Shown piece after piece: positions 1 through 7,638 of a DNA stretch of 16,724 nt (its first letter is position 1; each line of letters starts with the position of its first letter). Source of the DNA: an uncultured Bacilli bacterium (GTDB lineage Bacteria; Bacillota_I; Bacilli_A; RF39; UBA660); the NCBI GenBank assembly GCA_910587775.1, contig CAJUNF010000032.1, positions 1 to 16,724 on the forward strand, read 5' to 3'. The position numbers were made by a program, and so were the translations under genes. Below the pieces are notes generated by a model, which did no database searches, was not told the origin of the DNA, and saw only the letters and a program-made list of their open reading frames with translations.

Positions 1-1
1 T

Positions 2-700
2 TTACAACATAGTAAATATGGAAGTATGGCAAGTGTTAGAATTAATAACAATAGTTCTTTTGTAACAGGATATAGTGCAGTAAATGAACCGACATGTGGG
101 TATACAGGTTTAAATGAAGAATGTAATCAACATGGAACAGATGCAAATGTTACTCAAGCTTATAATACTGCAACTGGATATAAAGCTAGTACAACTGGAA
201 ATATAAGTGGAGTATATGACATGACTGGTGGAGCTTTTGAATACGTTATGGGAACTATTGCTGATAAGAATGGAAATCCAATGAGTGGAAGAAATATTCT
301 TTTTAATAGTGGCTTTAATGGTACTTTTGGATGTAGTGGTTCATATAATTGCGATGATGATGACTCTGGATTAGATTCTCTTACAACAGGACTTGATTTT
401 CCAGAGTCAAAGTATTATGATTTATATCCTTATGAATCGAGTGATGAAAAATATGGACGTCGAATCCTTGGAGATGCAACAGGAGAAATGGGTCCATTTT
501 ATAGAAAAGTTATTTCTAATTATTATAGAAATATTTCTTCATGGTATCAGGATGAATCATGGTTTGTTACGATTTTTGATTCTTGGTTTGTACGTGGTGG
601 TGTAGGATATTATGGAACTTATTCTGGAGCGTTTGCTTATGGTAATGCTCGAGGAAGATTTGATAATAGTTATGGTTTTCGCGTCGTACTTAGTGTGTAA
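2..700 (+). CDS. 5'-truncated surface/secreted protein with formylglycine-generating-enzyme-like C-terminal domain
   Basis: The frame is open to the left edge of the window: codons upstream of the ATG at 26 read LQHSKYGS before MASVRINNN. The gene therefore very probably starts outside the window and the ATG at 26 is internal. The visible part ends with FVRGG (about 27 residues before the end), then a Gly/Tyr/Ala/Asn-rich stretch and GFRVVLSV. That closing pattern (RGG...G.F....GNA.G.....YGFRVVL) is typical of the FGE/sulfatase-modifying-factor-like fold, which many gut Firmicutes use in surface proteins without FGE activity being shown. Trp, Tyr, Gly and Asn are abundant, and there is a short acidic run (CDDDDS) at about residue 118 of the visible part. 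No signal peptide or anchor is visible because the N-terminus is missing. Catalysis cannot be claimed: this could be a binding or adhesion domain. A rho-independent terminator follows directly. Confidence 0.75.
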   Translation, partial: LQHSKYGSMASVRINNNSSFVTGYSAVNEPTCGYTGLNEECNQHGTDANVTQAYNTATGYKASTTGNISGVYDMTGGAFEYVMGTIADKNGNPMSGRNILFNSGFNGTFGCSGSYNCDDDDSGLDSLTTGLDFPESKYYDLYPYESSDEKYGRRILGDATGEMGPFYRKVISNYYRNISSWYQDESWFVTIFDSWFVRGGVGYYGTYSGAFAYGNARGRFDNSYGFRVVLSV

Positions 701-728
701 AGATTTTCAAAATTGAAAATCTTTTTTT
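701..728 (+). terminator. Rho-independent terminator after the FGE-like gene
   Basis: AGATTTTCAA (701-710), loop AA, TTGAAAATCT (713-722), then T6. It is a perfect 10-bp inverted repeat beginning right after the stop codon; the innermost pairs must open for a real loop. Confidence 0.85.
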
Positions 729-816
729 GTTAATGATGTGTAAAGTTTTTACAAATCTATTTTGTCTTTTTTGAATTTTTAGTATTATTAGTGTAAAGAG
801 TAAAGGGTGAATATAG

Positions 817-1254
817 ATGGAATTAAAACTTCGTTTTGCAAATCGTGATGATGTTAAGGAATTGATTGATGTGTGTAATGCCTGTTTTGAAGAACATACC
901 GATTATGAGAAAGCTTTAAAAGTTTTTGATGAAACTTATCATGATCCAAATCAATTATATTTAATAGGATTATTTAATGATAAAATTGTTGCTCATACAA
1001 AGATTACTATCATACCTACTATGTTTGATGGAATGGATACATATGCTATTTTAAATCATGTATGTGTTTTACCTGAATATCGACGTCATCATATTGCAAA
1101 ATATATGATTAAAGCAATTAAAGATATTTGTAAAAGTCGTGGATGTAGTCAAATAAAGTTATGGTCTTGTAATTTTAGACAAGCAGCACATCAATGCTAT
1201 TACAATGCTGGTTTTGAAGTTTTAGATGCAAAATTTTTTGAATTTAAGTTATAG
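817..1254 (+). CDS. GNAT family N-acetyltransferase
   Basis: A 145-residue, single-domain protein of normal GNAT length. The acetyl-CoA-binding motif A is visible at residues 82-94 (VCVLPEYRRHHIA): a hydrophobic strand, P, then the R-x-x-x-x-A pyrophosphate loop, with His where the central Gly of the usual Q/RxxGxG/A is expected. A C-terminal aromatic segment follows (CYYNAGFEVLDAKFFEF, residues 127-143), where GNATs usually have YxxxGF. The expected role is transfer of an acetyl group from acetyl-CoA to a small-molecule or protein amine in the cytosol; the substrate cannot be read from sequence. The RBS AAGGGTG (803-809) is well placed for the ATG at 817. The stop codon overlaps the RBS of the next gene, so the two are probably translated from one mRNA. 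Confidence 0.85.
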   Translation: MELKLRFANRDDVKELIDVCNACFEEHTDYEKALKVFDETYHDPNQLYLIGLFNDKIVAHTKITIIPTMFDGMDTYAILNHVCVLPEYRRHHIAKYMIKAIKDICKSRGCSQIKLWSCNFRQAAHQCYYNAGFEVLDAKFFEFKL

Positions 1255-1266
1255 GGAGTATTGATT

Positions 1267-2448
1267 ATGAAGATAACAAATGTTTATATCGGTGGATGGT
1301 TTCAACGAACTATGTTGCAGTTAACAGAAATTTATGATTTTTTAAGAGATGCTAGAACACAGTTAGATTTAGATTCTGCTAAATTACAAGAGTTACGAAA
1401 AAGTCTTGGTATTGGCAAAATAGATTATGGAGTTGACGGAGAGGAATATGTAGAATTTACAACAAATGTAAATATTATTGTCAAGATTTTTGAAGATGGT
1501 TTAATTGTTTTGAATAATCAAGACGTTAGTGAAAATACTTTGTTTGCTGATTTAGATGAGATTACTGATTATTATGAACAAAAATTATCTCCAGCAATTA
1601 ATTTTTTGTTTAGTCTTGGAGCACCAGTTCCAAAAGAACTTGCAAATATTTCTACTGTTTTTCCTTACTTTATTGTTTGTGATAATGCTACAAAAGATGA
1701 AATATCAGATTTATTAACAAGAACAGAAAAACAAAAGTATTTTGAATTTGAAAATAAGAATTATGATGTTGTTCGTGGAGATAAATATTATTTTATAAAT
1801 AACAAAGTTGGTTCTGTTAATAATATTGAAAAATACATTGAATCACAAATTTTTATACGTGAGTTTAAAGGACAAATGCATCGTTATTTAAATTTACATC
1901 GTATCATTTGGGAAAAAATTGATCGAGTTAAAGATCAAGTAAATGTAAAAGGTGCAGATATTGTAAAGTTTAGTAGCACTTTAGAAGGATATGCAAAAAC
2001 AGTTAATTTAATCGATGGAAGAATTAATCAAATGGGAACTTATATTTCTACTCGTGAAAAGATTTCTAAAAGTAATGAAGGACTTTCTGAGTTTTTAGCA
2101 ATTAGTGGTTACCGATTTGAAACACTTAAGGATACTCTTGATTATATTAAATATTTGTGGGATATGACACAAACCTATTTATCAAGTGCTCAAAAGTTAT
2201 TTTCTGGGTTAAAATCTGATGTTACTAGTAAATCTATTAATAGTTTAACGATTGTTACTAGTATGAGCGCAGGAGCTTCTATTATTAGTTTGCTAACAAA
2301 ATCAGAGCCGAAGTTTACGATTTTTGGTGTAATTTATTTCTTTATTTTAGCAATTCTTGGATGGAGTGTTACAAAAATAATGAGTTATATTTCTAAAAAT
2401 CGTAAATATGAAATTTCTGATATTTCTTATGATAAAAATATTAAGTGA
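1267..2448 (+). CDS. Membrane protein with N-terminal soluble domain, long helices and two C-terminal TM segments (CorA-like layout, unrecognised family)
   Basis: A 393-residue protein. The ATG at 1267 is chosen over the in-frame TTG at 1261 because the RBS AGGGAG (1253-1258) sits 8 nt from the ATG but only 2 nt from the TTG. Order of parts: a mixed alpha/beta region (about 1-190), a long helical region (about 195-315, with REFKGQMHRYLNLHRIIWEKI near its start), a first hydrophobic segment (about 324-344, SLTIVTSMSAGASIISLL), a short polar turn, a second TM (about 351-372), and a charged tail. This order resembles the CorA/MRS2 Mg2+ channel plan and, loosely, the RMD1/DUF155-like plan. The hallmark GMN after the first TM is absent, so transport activity is not claimed. 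Its position right behind a GNAT gene suggests co-expression. I do not recognise the family with confidence. Confidence 0.75.
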   Translation: MKITNVYIGGWFQRTMLQLTEIYDFLRDARTQLDLDSAKLQELRKSLGIGKIDYGVDGEEYVEFTTNVNIIVKIFEDGLIVLNNQDVSENTLFADLDEITDYYEQKLSPAINFLFSLGAPVPKELANISTVFPYFIVCDNATKDEISDLLTRTEKQKYFEFENKNYDVVRGDKYYFINNKVGSVNNIEKYIESQIFIREFKGQMHRYLNLHRIIWEKIDRVKDQVNVKGADIVKFSSTLEGYAKTVNLIDGRINQMGTYISTREKISKSNEGLSEFLAISGYRFETLKDTLDYIKYLWDMTQTYLSSAQKLFSGLKSDVTSKSINSLTIVTSMSAGASIISLLTKSEPKFTIFGVIYFFILAILGWSVTKIMSYISKNRKYEISDISYDKNIK

Positions 2449-2478
2449 GAAAACTTTGATGGTTTTCTTTCTTTTTTG
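2448..2478 (+). terminator. Rho-independent terminator after the CorA-like-layout gene
   Basis: AGAAAAC (2448-2454), 7-nt loop, GTTTTCT (2462-2468), followed by a T-rich tract TTCTTTTTT. The stem starts on the last base of the TGA stop codon. Confidence 0.7.
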
Positions 2479-2515
2479 TCTATGGATTTAAAAAGACTTT
2501 TATAAAATACTTTGG

Positions 2516-2533
2516 TATACTTTAAATGGTGAT
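2516..2533 (+). promoter_or_regulatory. Probable -10 (TATACT) and very close RBS of the RDD gene
   Basis: TATACT at 2516-2521 lies only 15 nt upstream of the ATG at 2537, with a GGTGAT RBS at 2528-2533. If this -10 is used, the 5' leader would be about 10 nt. No convincing -35 is seen at 16-18 nt spacing, so the call is tentative. Confidence 0.35.
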
Positions 2534-2536
2534 AAA

Positions 2537-3292
2537 ATGAAAAATATAACAATAAAGCGTTTTTTAGCTTATTTGATTGATTTAATTATTATAGGAATGG
2601 TTAGTTTTTCTTTTTCTTATGTTCCAAATATAAATCCGAATCAAGAAGAATATAAACAGGCTTATGAGGATATAGTATCTTTGTATGAGAATTATGATAA
2701 TAATAAGTTAACAATAGATGAATATGAACAGAAGTATATTGCATTATCTTATGATTTAAATCGTAATAATGTTATATATACTGTTGTTAATTTAGTAATT
2801 ATTTTACTTTATTTTGTTTTAGTTCCACTTTTTTTAAATGGGCAAACACTTGGTAAGAGGTTACTTAAAATAAAGGTTGTTTCAAACTATCAAGATCGTA
2901 GTGTAGGATTTGTTTCTTATTTTGTACGTGCTGTTGTTCAAAATAATCTTATTATTACGATTCTTCAGATTATAATTCTTTTTACTTTTTCGAAAGACAA
3001 TTTTTATTTTGTTTATAGCAAAGTAAATATGGTTGGTTATATCTTACTTTATTTAATTGTATTTTTAATATTAATTCGTAAAGACTCTCGTGGATTGCAT
3101 GATCTTATTTCTGGTACAAAAGTTGTTTCGATATCTGATGAGATTCAACTGAGTTCTGTAAATGAAGAAGAGAAAAAGGAAAAAACTATATCAAATAAAA
3201 CAAAAAAGATTAAAGAAGAACCAAAAAACAATAAAACAAAGAACACTACTAAAAAAGAAGCTAAGAAAAAAAGTACACAAACTAAAAAGTAA
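2537..3292 (+). CDS. RDD family membrane protein with Lys-rich C-terminal tail
   Basis: A 251-residue protein. RDD-family signatures are visible: RFLAYLIDLIIIG at residues 8-20 (the Arg and Asp that give the family its name, in the first membrane helix), GQTLGKRLLKIKVV at about 102-115 after the second TM, and DSRGLHDLISGTKVV at about 183-197 after the last TM. Four hydrophobic segments are likely (about 8-27, 79-100, 132-150, 164-181), with a large acidic extracytoplasmic loop after the first. The last 45 or so residues are very rich in Lys and Thr and probably disordered in the cytoplasm; such tails can bind nucleic acid or acidic membranes, but this is inference. The function of RDD proteins is poorly defined (some act in ion or metabolite transport). 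It converges with the M18 aminopeptidase, with an 11-bp 3' overlap. Confidence 0.88.
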   Translation: MKNITIKRFLAYLIDLIIIGMVSFSFSYVPNINPNQEEYKQAYEDIVSLYENYDNNKLTIDEYEQKYIALSYDLNRNNVIYTVVNLVIILLYFVLVPLFLNGQTLGKRLLKIKVVSNYQDRSVGFVSYFVRAVVQNNLIITILQIIILFTFSKDNFYFVYSKVNMVGYILLYLIVFLILIRKDSRGLHDLISGTKVVSISDEIQLSSVNEEEKKEKTISNKTKKIKEEPKNNKTKNTTKKEAKKKSTQTKK

Positions 3293-3308
3293 GTTTGGTA
3301 CTTTTTTT
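3266..3308. terminator. Bidirectional terminator shared by convergent RDD and M18 genes
   Basis: A7-GTAC (3266-3276), one bulged A (3277), CAAACT (3278-3283), 8-nt loop (3284-3291), AGTTTG (3292-3297), GTAC-T7 (3298-3308): about 17 bp of stem. The A tract gives a U tract on the minus strand, so it can stop transcription from both sides. The RDD stop (TAA 3290-3292) and the M18 stop (TAG on minus, 3282-3284) both sit at the top of the hairpin. Confidence 0.9.
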
Positions 3309-4574
3309 ATGGTGGATTAAACTTGTGTTAAAAAATGTTTTGAATACTAAAAATAAGTCATAACAATCATTTTTACCTACACATTCTAAAGAAGAATGCA
3401 TTGCTAGTTGTGCAAGACCAATATCTATAGAAGTTACACTTACATGTTTAAGGCTTAATCCTGATAGAGTGGAGCCAGAAGTGGTGTCATTTCGACTGGT
3501 AAAATTTTGAAATGGTACTTTGGCTTTTTGACATAAATCTTTAAAGATAGTTGAAGAAAGTGCACAAGTTGTACTTAATTGATCTTTAGAAATAACAATT
3601 CCTTGATTTAAATATACTTTATTTGTATTATCTGCTAAATCAGGATGATTTGGATGAACAGCATGAGTATTATCTGAACTAATTATAAAAGAATTATAAA
3701 GAGATGTAGAAATGTCAATTTTTAAACTTGCAGCAATTTTTTTTAGTGTATCAATTAGGAAGTTTGAATCGGCACCTTCTGTTGTAAGAGAACCAATTTC
3801 TTCGTTATTGAAAGAACAAAAAACATTAATATTTTCTTCTTTTTTAGAATTTATGATTCCTTCTAAAGCAGCAAAGGTACTCGTTAGGTTATCTATTCTT
3901 GGGGATAATAATAATTCCTTATCTATGCCAATTTCATAGGTATTTTCTTTGTTATAAAGTAATAAATCAAAATCACAAATATTTTTTTTAGGTATTTTGT
4001 ATTTTTGATAGATTAGATTTTGAATAATATTTTTTTCTTCTTTCAAAGAGATGATCGGAATTAGATCTACTTGAGCATTTAAATCTAAATTTGAATTTGC
4101 TTTATCGTTTTGGTGAATTGCAATACTTGGAATTACAAGTAGGGGATTATCTAAATCAATAATTTTACTTTGGTAAGTATTTTCTTTTCTTATGATAATT
4201 TTTCCAGCAATTGATAATGGTCGATCTAACCATCCATAGTTTAATAAACCACCATACGGAGCAACATTTAATTTTAAATATCCATTTTCATAGTTTTCGT
4301 TTTGAGGTTTTAAAGCAAGAGCTGGAGTATCGGAATGGGTGGTAACAATGTTAAAACTATTTTGATAATTTTTTCCAATGATAAAAGAAATTAAAGAAGC
4401 ATCATTTCTTGTAACATAATATTTACCAGGTGATAAATTCCATGTTTCATTTTCTAAAAGTTCTTGAAAACCATTTTGTTTTAATTTTTCTTTTAGATAT
4501 TCTGTGACTGTAAAAGTACAAGTTCCTTTTTCAAGAAAGGTTATTAGTTGTTTTATATATTTTTCTTTTTGCAT
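3282..4574 (-). CDS. M18 family (aspartyl-type) zinc aminopeptidase
   Basis: A cytosolic metallo-aminopeptidase of the M18 family, which removes N-terminal residues (often acidic ones) from peptides. With the ATG at 4574 it has 430 residues, normal for bacterial M18. Expected two-zinc ligands and catalytic residues are all visible: H80 in VTTHSDTPALALKP, D228 in SPRIDN, E258-E259 in FNNEEIGS, D301 in SSDNTHAVHPNHPDL, and H393 in LAQLAMHSSLE. Other family blocks are GWLDRPLSIAGK (114-125) and SRNDTTSGSTLSG (360-372). A GTG at 4583 would add three residues; the ATG is preferred because GTGAT lies 5 nt upstream of it as a plausible though weak RBS. It is divergent from pyk and convergent with the RDD gene, with no obvious operon partner. 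Confidence 0.93.
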   Translation of the reverse strand: MQKEKYIKQLITFLEKGTCTFTVTEYLKEKLKQNGFQELLENETWNLSPGKYYVTRNDASLISFIIGKNYQNSFNIVTTHSDTPALALKPQNENYENGYLKLNVAPYGGLLNYGWLDRPLSIAGKIIIRKENTYQSKIIDLDNPLLVIPSIAIHQNDKANSNLDLNAQVDLIPIISLKEEKNIIQNLIYQKYKIPKKNICDFDLLLYNKENTYEIGIDKELLLSPRIDNLTSTFAALEGIINSKKEENINVFCSFNNEEIGSLTTEGADSNFLIDTLKKIAASLKIDISTSLYNSFIISSDNTHAVHPNHPDLADNTNKVYLNQGIVISKDQLSTTCALSSTIFKDLCQKAKVPFQNFTSRNDTTSGSTLSGLSLKHVSVTSIDIGLAQLAMHSSLECVGKNDCYDLFLVFKTFFNTSLIHHKKSTKLTF

Positions 4575-4631
4575 AATGATCACATTTTTAGTTTGGTTTA
4601 ATTTACAAAAAATATTTCTTTTTTCTTTTTA

Positions 4632-4675
4632 TTTACAGTAAAATATTGATTTTTTTACGCATTTTATTGTATAAT
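4632..4675 (+). promoter_or_regulatory. Pyruvate kinase promoter with adjacent small palindrome
   Basis: TTGATT (4646-4651), 18-nt spacer, TATAAT (4670-4675), a good housekeeping-type promoter about 30 nt before the pyk ATG. Three bases upstream of the -35 lies an 11-bp palindrome TTTACAGTAAA (4632-4642) that could be an operator in this divergent region, though short palindromes are common in AT-rich DNA. Confidence 0.7.
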
Positions 4676-4706
4676 CTAAAGGCGAAAGAGATTGGGAGTG
4701 TTATAA

Positions 4707-6116
4707 ATGAAAAAAACAAAAATTATTTGTAGTATTGGACCTTCAACACAAACTTGGGAAAATTTTAAAGGTGTTGTTGAAGCAGGAATGAACGTTGCAA
4801 GAATTAATTTTTCTCATGCAACTTTAGAAGAAAGAAAAATGGATGAAGATCTTGTTAAAAGAGCAAATGATGAATTAGGTGCAAATATTGCAATTTTATA
4901 TGATACAAAAGGACCTGATTTAAGAACTTGTAGTTTTAAAGATGATTATATCGAACTTGTTGCTGGAGAGACAATTCGTATTGTAGAAGGCGATATTGAA
5001 GGAACAAAAGATGCTATTTGCTTTAATTACAAAGGTGTTATTAAAGATTTAAAAGTTGGTATGAGTGTTTTACTTGATGATGGATTTTATAAATTAATTG
5101 TTGAAGAAGAAGATGGAGGAAATTCTGTTACTTGTAGAATTATTAATGGTGGAAGAATTAAGAGTAGACGTGGGGTATGTATTCCAGGAGTCAAACTTGA
5201 TGTTCCGTATGTTAGTGAAAAAGATGAAGAAGATATTAAATATGCTTGTGAAAAAGATGGAGATTATTTAGCAATTAGTTTTGTTAATGATGCATCTAAT
5301 ATTCGTGAAGTAAGAGATTTATGTGCTAAATATGGTAAACCAAATATGCCAATTGTATCTAAATTAGAAACTCAATATGCTATGGATAATTTAGATGAAA
5401 TTGTAGATGAAACAGATTATGTTATGATTGCTCGTGGAGATTTGGGAGTAGAAACAGGTGTTGTTAATTTACCTCTTTATCAACAAATGATGATTGAAAA
5501 ATGCCGTGAAAAGGGAAAAGGCGTTATTATGGCTACTCAAATGATGTATAGTATGAAAACTAATATACGTCCTACTAACGCAGAGGTTACTGATGTTTCT
5601 AACGCTGTACTTTCTGGTTGTGATGCAATTATGACAAGTGATGAAACTACGATTGGTAGTTATCCAGTTGAAACAGTACAAAATATGGCTAATATTTGTG
5701 AAACTGTTGAAGGATATTATAAATATGATTATCGTTATGATAAAAAATTAGATAAAGATAATACTTCTATTATTGCAAGAAGTGTAGTTGCAGCAAGTGA
5801 AGAGTTAAATGCAAAAGCGATTGTAGCTGCTACAGTATCTGGATATACAGCAAAACAAATTAGTAATTTAAGACCATCTTCTTTTGTTATTGCTTGTGTT
5901 CCAAATGAAAAAGTTGCGAAATCTTTAAATTTACGTTATGGTGTTTATTCTGTGGTTACAGGTGATTATGAAACTATGGATGATCTAGTTACAGATGCTA
6001 AAAAACAAGCTAGCAAATATGTTGGTAATGAAAAGTCTAGTATTTTAATTACTGGTGGTTTCCCTAAAAATGGAACAAGCTTAACGAATTTTATGAAAAT
6101 TGAAGAAATTAATTAA
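4707..6116 (+). CDS. pyk: Pyruvate kinase
   Basis: Catalyses PEP + ADP to pyruvate + ATP, the last step of glycolysis, in the cytosol. It has 469 residues, the basic barrel/B/C-domain form without the extra PEP-utiliser domain of Bacillus pyruvate kinase. Visible sites: R32-N34-S36 (RINFSH) and D66 for K+/phosphate/ADP; TKGPDLRT (67-74); catalytic K219 with metal ligand E221 (VSKLE); RGDLG (243-247) with the second metal ligand D245; then MATQMMYSMKTN and RPTNAEVTDVSNAVL. Several normally near-invariant positions differ: ATQMMYSM where ATQMLESM is usual, and MTSDETT where MLSGETA is usual. It is therefore a divergent clade member, but with the catalytic residues intact. RBS GGGAGTG (4694-4700). 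Own promoter and terminator, so monocistronic. Confidence 0.95.
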   Translation: MKKTKIICSIGPSTQTWENFKGVVEAGMNVARINFSHATLEERKMDEDLVKRANDELGANIAILYDTKGPDLRTCSFKDDYIELVAGETIRIVEGDIEGTKDAICFNYKGVIKDLKVGMSVLLDDGFYKLIVEEEDGGNSVTCRIINGGRIKSRRGVCIPGVKLDVPYVSEKDEEDIKYACEKDGDYLAISFVNDASNIREVRDLCAKYGKPNMPIVSKLETQYAMDNLDEIVDETDYVMIARGDLGVETGVVNLPLYQQMMIEKCREKGKGVIMATQMMYSMKTNIRPTNAEVTDVSNAVLSGCDAIMTSDETTIGSYPVETVQNMANICETVEGYYKYDYRYDKKLDKDNTSIIARSVVAASEELNAKAIVAATVSGYTAKQISNLRPSSFVIACVPNEKVAKSLNLRYGVYSVVTGDYETMDDLVTDAKKQASKYVGNEKSSILITGGFPKNGTSLTNFMKIEEIN

Positions 6117-6127
6117 ATTTAATAAAG

Positions 6128-6156
6128 AAAAATGCAAAGAGGTTTGCATTTTTTTT
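6128..6156 (+). terminator. Rho-independent terminator of pyk
   Basis: AAAAATGCAAA (6128-6138), 4-nt loop, TTTGCATTTTT, then further Ts to 6156. Strong stem with a long U tract. Confidence 0.93.
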
Positions 6157-6331
6157 ATGGAAATCTGAACTATATAACTTTACTCTACACTGATATTTTT
6201 AGTTTTAAAATGAATTCATACATCTTTTTATCAATGTAATATTTATTTCTTTTTTCTACTAATTTAATATTATGTGTTACAAAAAGTTTTTTTTATTTGA
6301 TAATTTAAAATCTTGTGAATAAAAAAATAAG

Positions 6332-6350
6332 TATTTCATAAGATGAAATA
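6332..6350. promoter_or_regulatory. 19-bp palindrome upstream of the beta-helix surface gene
   Basis: TATTTCAT (6332-6339), AAG, ATGAAATA (6343-6350): a perfect 8-bp inverted repeat ending 7 nt before the GGAGGA RBS (6358-6363). It could be a repressor operator or a leader hairpin. A possible -35 TTGATA lies at 6297-6302, but no clear -10 follows. The rest of the 6157-6331 gap shows nothing I can name. Confidence 0.4.
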
Positions 6351-6371
6351 GATTATTGGAGGAATCAAAAA

Positions 6372-7499
6372 TTGAAAAAAAATATCATTTTTATAGGAGT
6401 ACTTTTTCTTTTTATTATATGTAGTTGTTTTGAAGTAAAGGCTAGTGATGATGGAGCATTTATTGTTAGTAATGAAGCGCTTTTTGATGAATGTTTAAAA
6501 TCTATGAATCTTTGTAGATTAAGTTCTGATATTCAAGTTAGTAATGCAAAATCTGTGAATGGGGATTTAATTCTTGATTTAAATGGTTATACTATTTCAC
6601 CAACTTCTACATTTCAACTAAAGGGAGGAATGATTGCAGTAAATCGAGGTGGAAAATTAACTATAAATGATTCGAAAGGTACAGGTAAAATTACTTCTGG
6701 ATCTGGAGATCATGTTTGGTCAGGAATTCAGTTAATACGAGATAAGAGTAGTAATGGAGTGGCTGAGCTTATTGTAAATGGTGGTACAATTGAAGGCTAT
6801 TATCATGGAATTGTAGGAAATGGTGGAGTACATAATACTAAAATAACTATTAATGGTGGAGTCATTCGAGGATTAAATCAAGAAGACAGTATAGGTATTT
6901 ATCATCCTCAACAAGGAGAACTTATTATTAACAATGGTTTAATAGAAGGTGGAACGGGAATTGAAATGCGTTCTGGTAATTTAACTATGTATAATGGAAC
7001 TATTAAAGCTATTGCATCCAAGTTTGTTAAAATGGTTAATACAAATGGTACAACTACTAATGGTGTTGGAATAAGTGTTGCACAACACACAACGAAAAAT
7101 CCAATCAATGTGGTAATTAAAGATGGAAATGTGAGTGGACAATATGCTTTTTATGAATGGAATCCTCATAATAATGCAAAAGTTGATTTAGATAAAATTC
7201 ATTTACAAATACTTGGAGGAGTTTTTACTGGATTTGCAACGGGAGTAAAAGCTGTTTATAGTCAAGATTTTACTAATTTTATTTCAGGTGGAGAATTTAG
7301 TACAGATGTATCAGAATATTTAACAAGTGATGCTAGTGTAAGTTTTCAAACAGATAATGATTCAATTTCTGTATTTCAAGAAAAGGAAAAAAATAAAAAC
7401 GTAGGATTATTTTTGCTTGTTCTTATTGTTATTTTCTGTTTAGGAGTTGGTGCTTATTTTTATTTTAAATTACTTTGTAATAAAAAAGTTAACCTTTAA
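6372..7499 (+). CDS. Cell-surface beta-helix-like protein with signal peptide and C-terminal membrane anchor
   Basis: A 375-residue protein beginning at TTG (6372), supported by a strong RBS GGAGGA at 6358-6363 with 8-nt spacing and by the perfect signal peptide this start gives: KK, a hydrophobic run from about 5 to 20, and a likely cleavage after VKA (residue 24). Residues about 65-300 contain imperfect repeats of short strands with GG turns (ITINGGVIRG, LIINNGLIEGG, LTMYNGTIKA), the look of a right-handed parallel beta-helix as in pectate-lyase-like surface proteins. A C-terminal hydrophobic helix (about 343-367) followed by CNKKVNL anchors it in the membrane, with no LPXTG. No catalytic residues can be assigned; adhesion or polysaccharide binding is plausible. 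The gene stands alone between terminators. Confidence 0.8.
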   Translation: MKKNIIFIGVLFLFIICSCFEVKASDDGAFIVSNEALFDECLKSMNLCRLSSDIQVSNAKSVNGDLILDLNGYTISPTSTFQLKGGMIAVNRGGKLTINDSKGTGKITSGSGDHVWSGIQLIRDKSSNGVAELIVNGGTIEGYYHGIVGNGGVHNTKITINGGVIRGLNQEDSIGIYHPQQGELIINNGLIEGGTGIEMRSGNLTMYNGTIKAIASKFVKMVNTNGTTTNGVGISVAQHTTKNPINVVIKDGNVSGQYAFYEWNPHNNAKVDLDKIHLQILGGVFTGFATGVKAVYSQDFTNFISGGEFSTDVSEYLTSDASVSFQTDNDSISVFQEKEKNKNVGLFLLVLIVIFCLGVGAYFYFKLLCNKKVNL

Positions 7500-7503
7500 T
7501 CAA

Positions 7504-7534
7504 AAAAAAGTGTAATGTACGATTACACTTTTTT
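7504..7534. terminator. Bidirectional terminator between the beta-helix gene and the collagen-like cluster
   Basis: A5-AGTGTAAT (7504-7516), loop GTACG, ATTACACT-T5 (7522-7534). The A tract on the left and the T tract on the right allow termination from both sides. The plus-strand gene ends at 7499 and the minus-strand collagen cluster ends at 7639. Confidence 0.9.
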
Positions 7535-7540
7535 ATCATT

Positions 7541-7614
7541 AATAATGATGTAAAGAAAATATTTAGCCTAGTTATTAAAATAAATGTCTGTTAGAAATAA
7601 TTCACATCATTATT
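7541..7614. repeat. Long-range 11-bp inverted repeat in the 3' region of the collagen-like cluster
   Basis: AATAATGATGT (7541-7551) and its exact reverse complement ACATCATTATT (7604-7614) enclose 52 nt. The left arm also overlaps a local palindrome, ATCATT-AAT-AATGAT (7535-7549). Both lie between the collagen-cluster stop codon and the bidirectional terminator, so they would be in the 3' UTR of the minus-strand mRNA. Confidence 0.5.
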
Positions 7615-7638
7615 TTACATTTTTTCTATTCTAAATTA

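Noticed and set aside
2446..2448. Mycoplasma-type genetic code (TGA as Trp)
   Set aside because: TGA ends genes exactly before terminators or at the feoA/feoB ATGA overlap, and Trp residues in the proteins are encoded by TGG.
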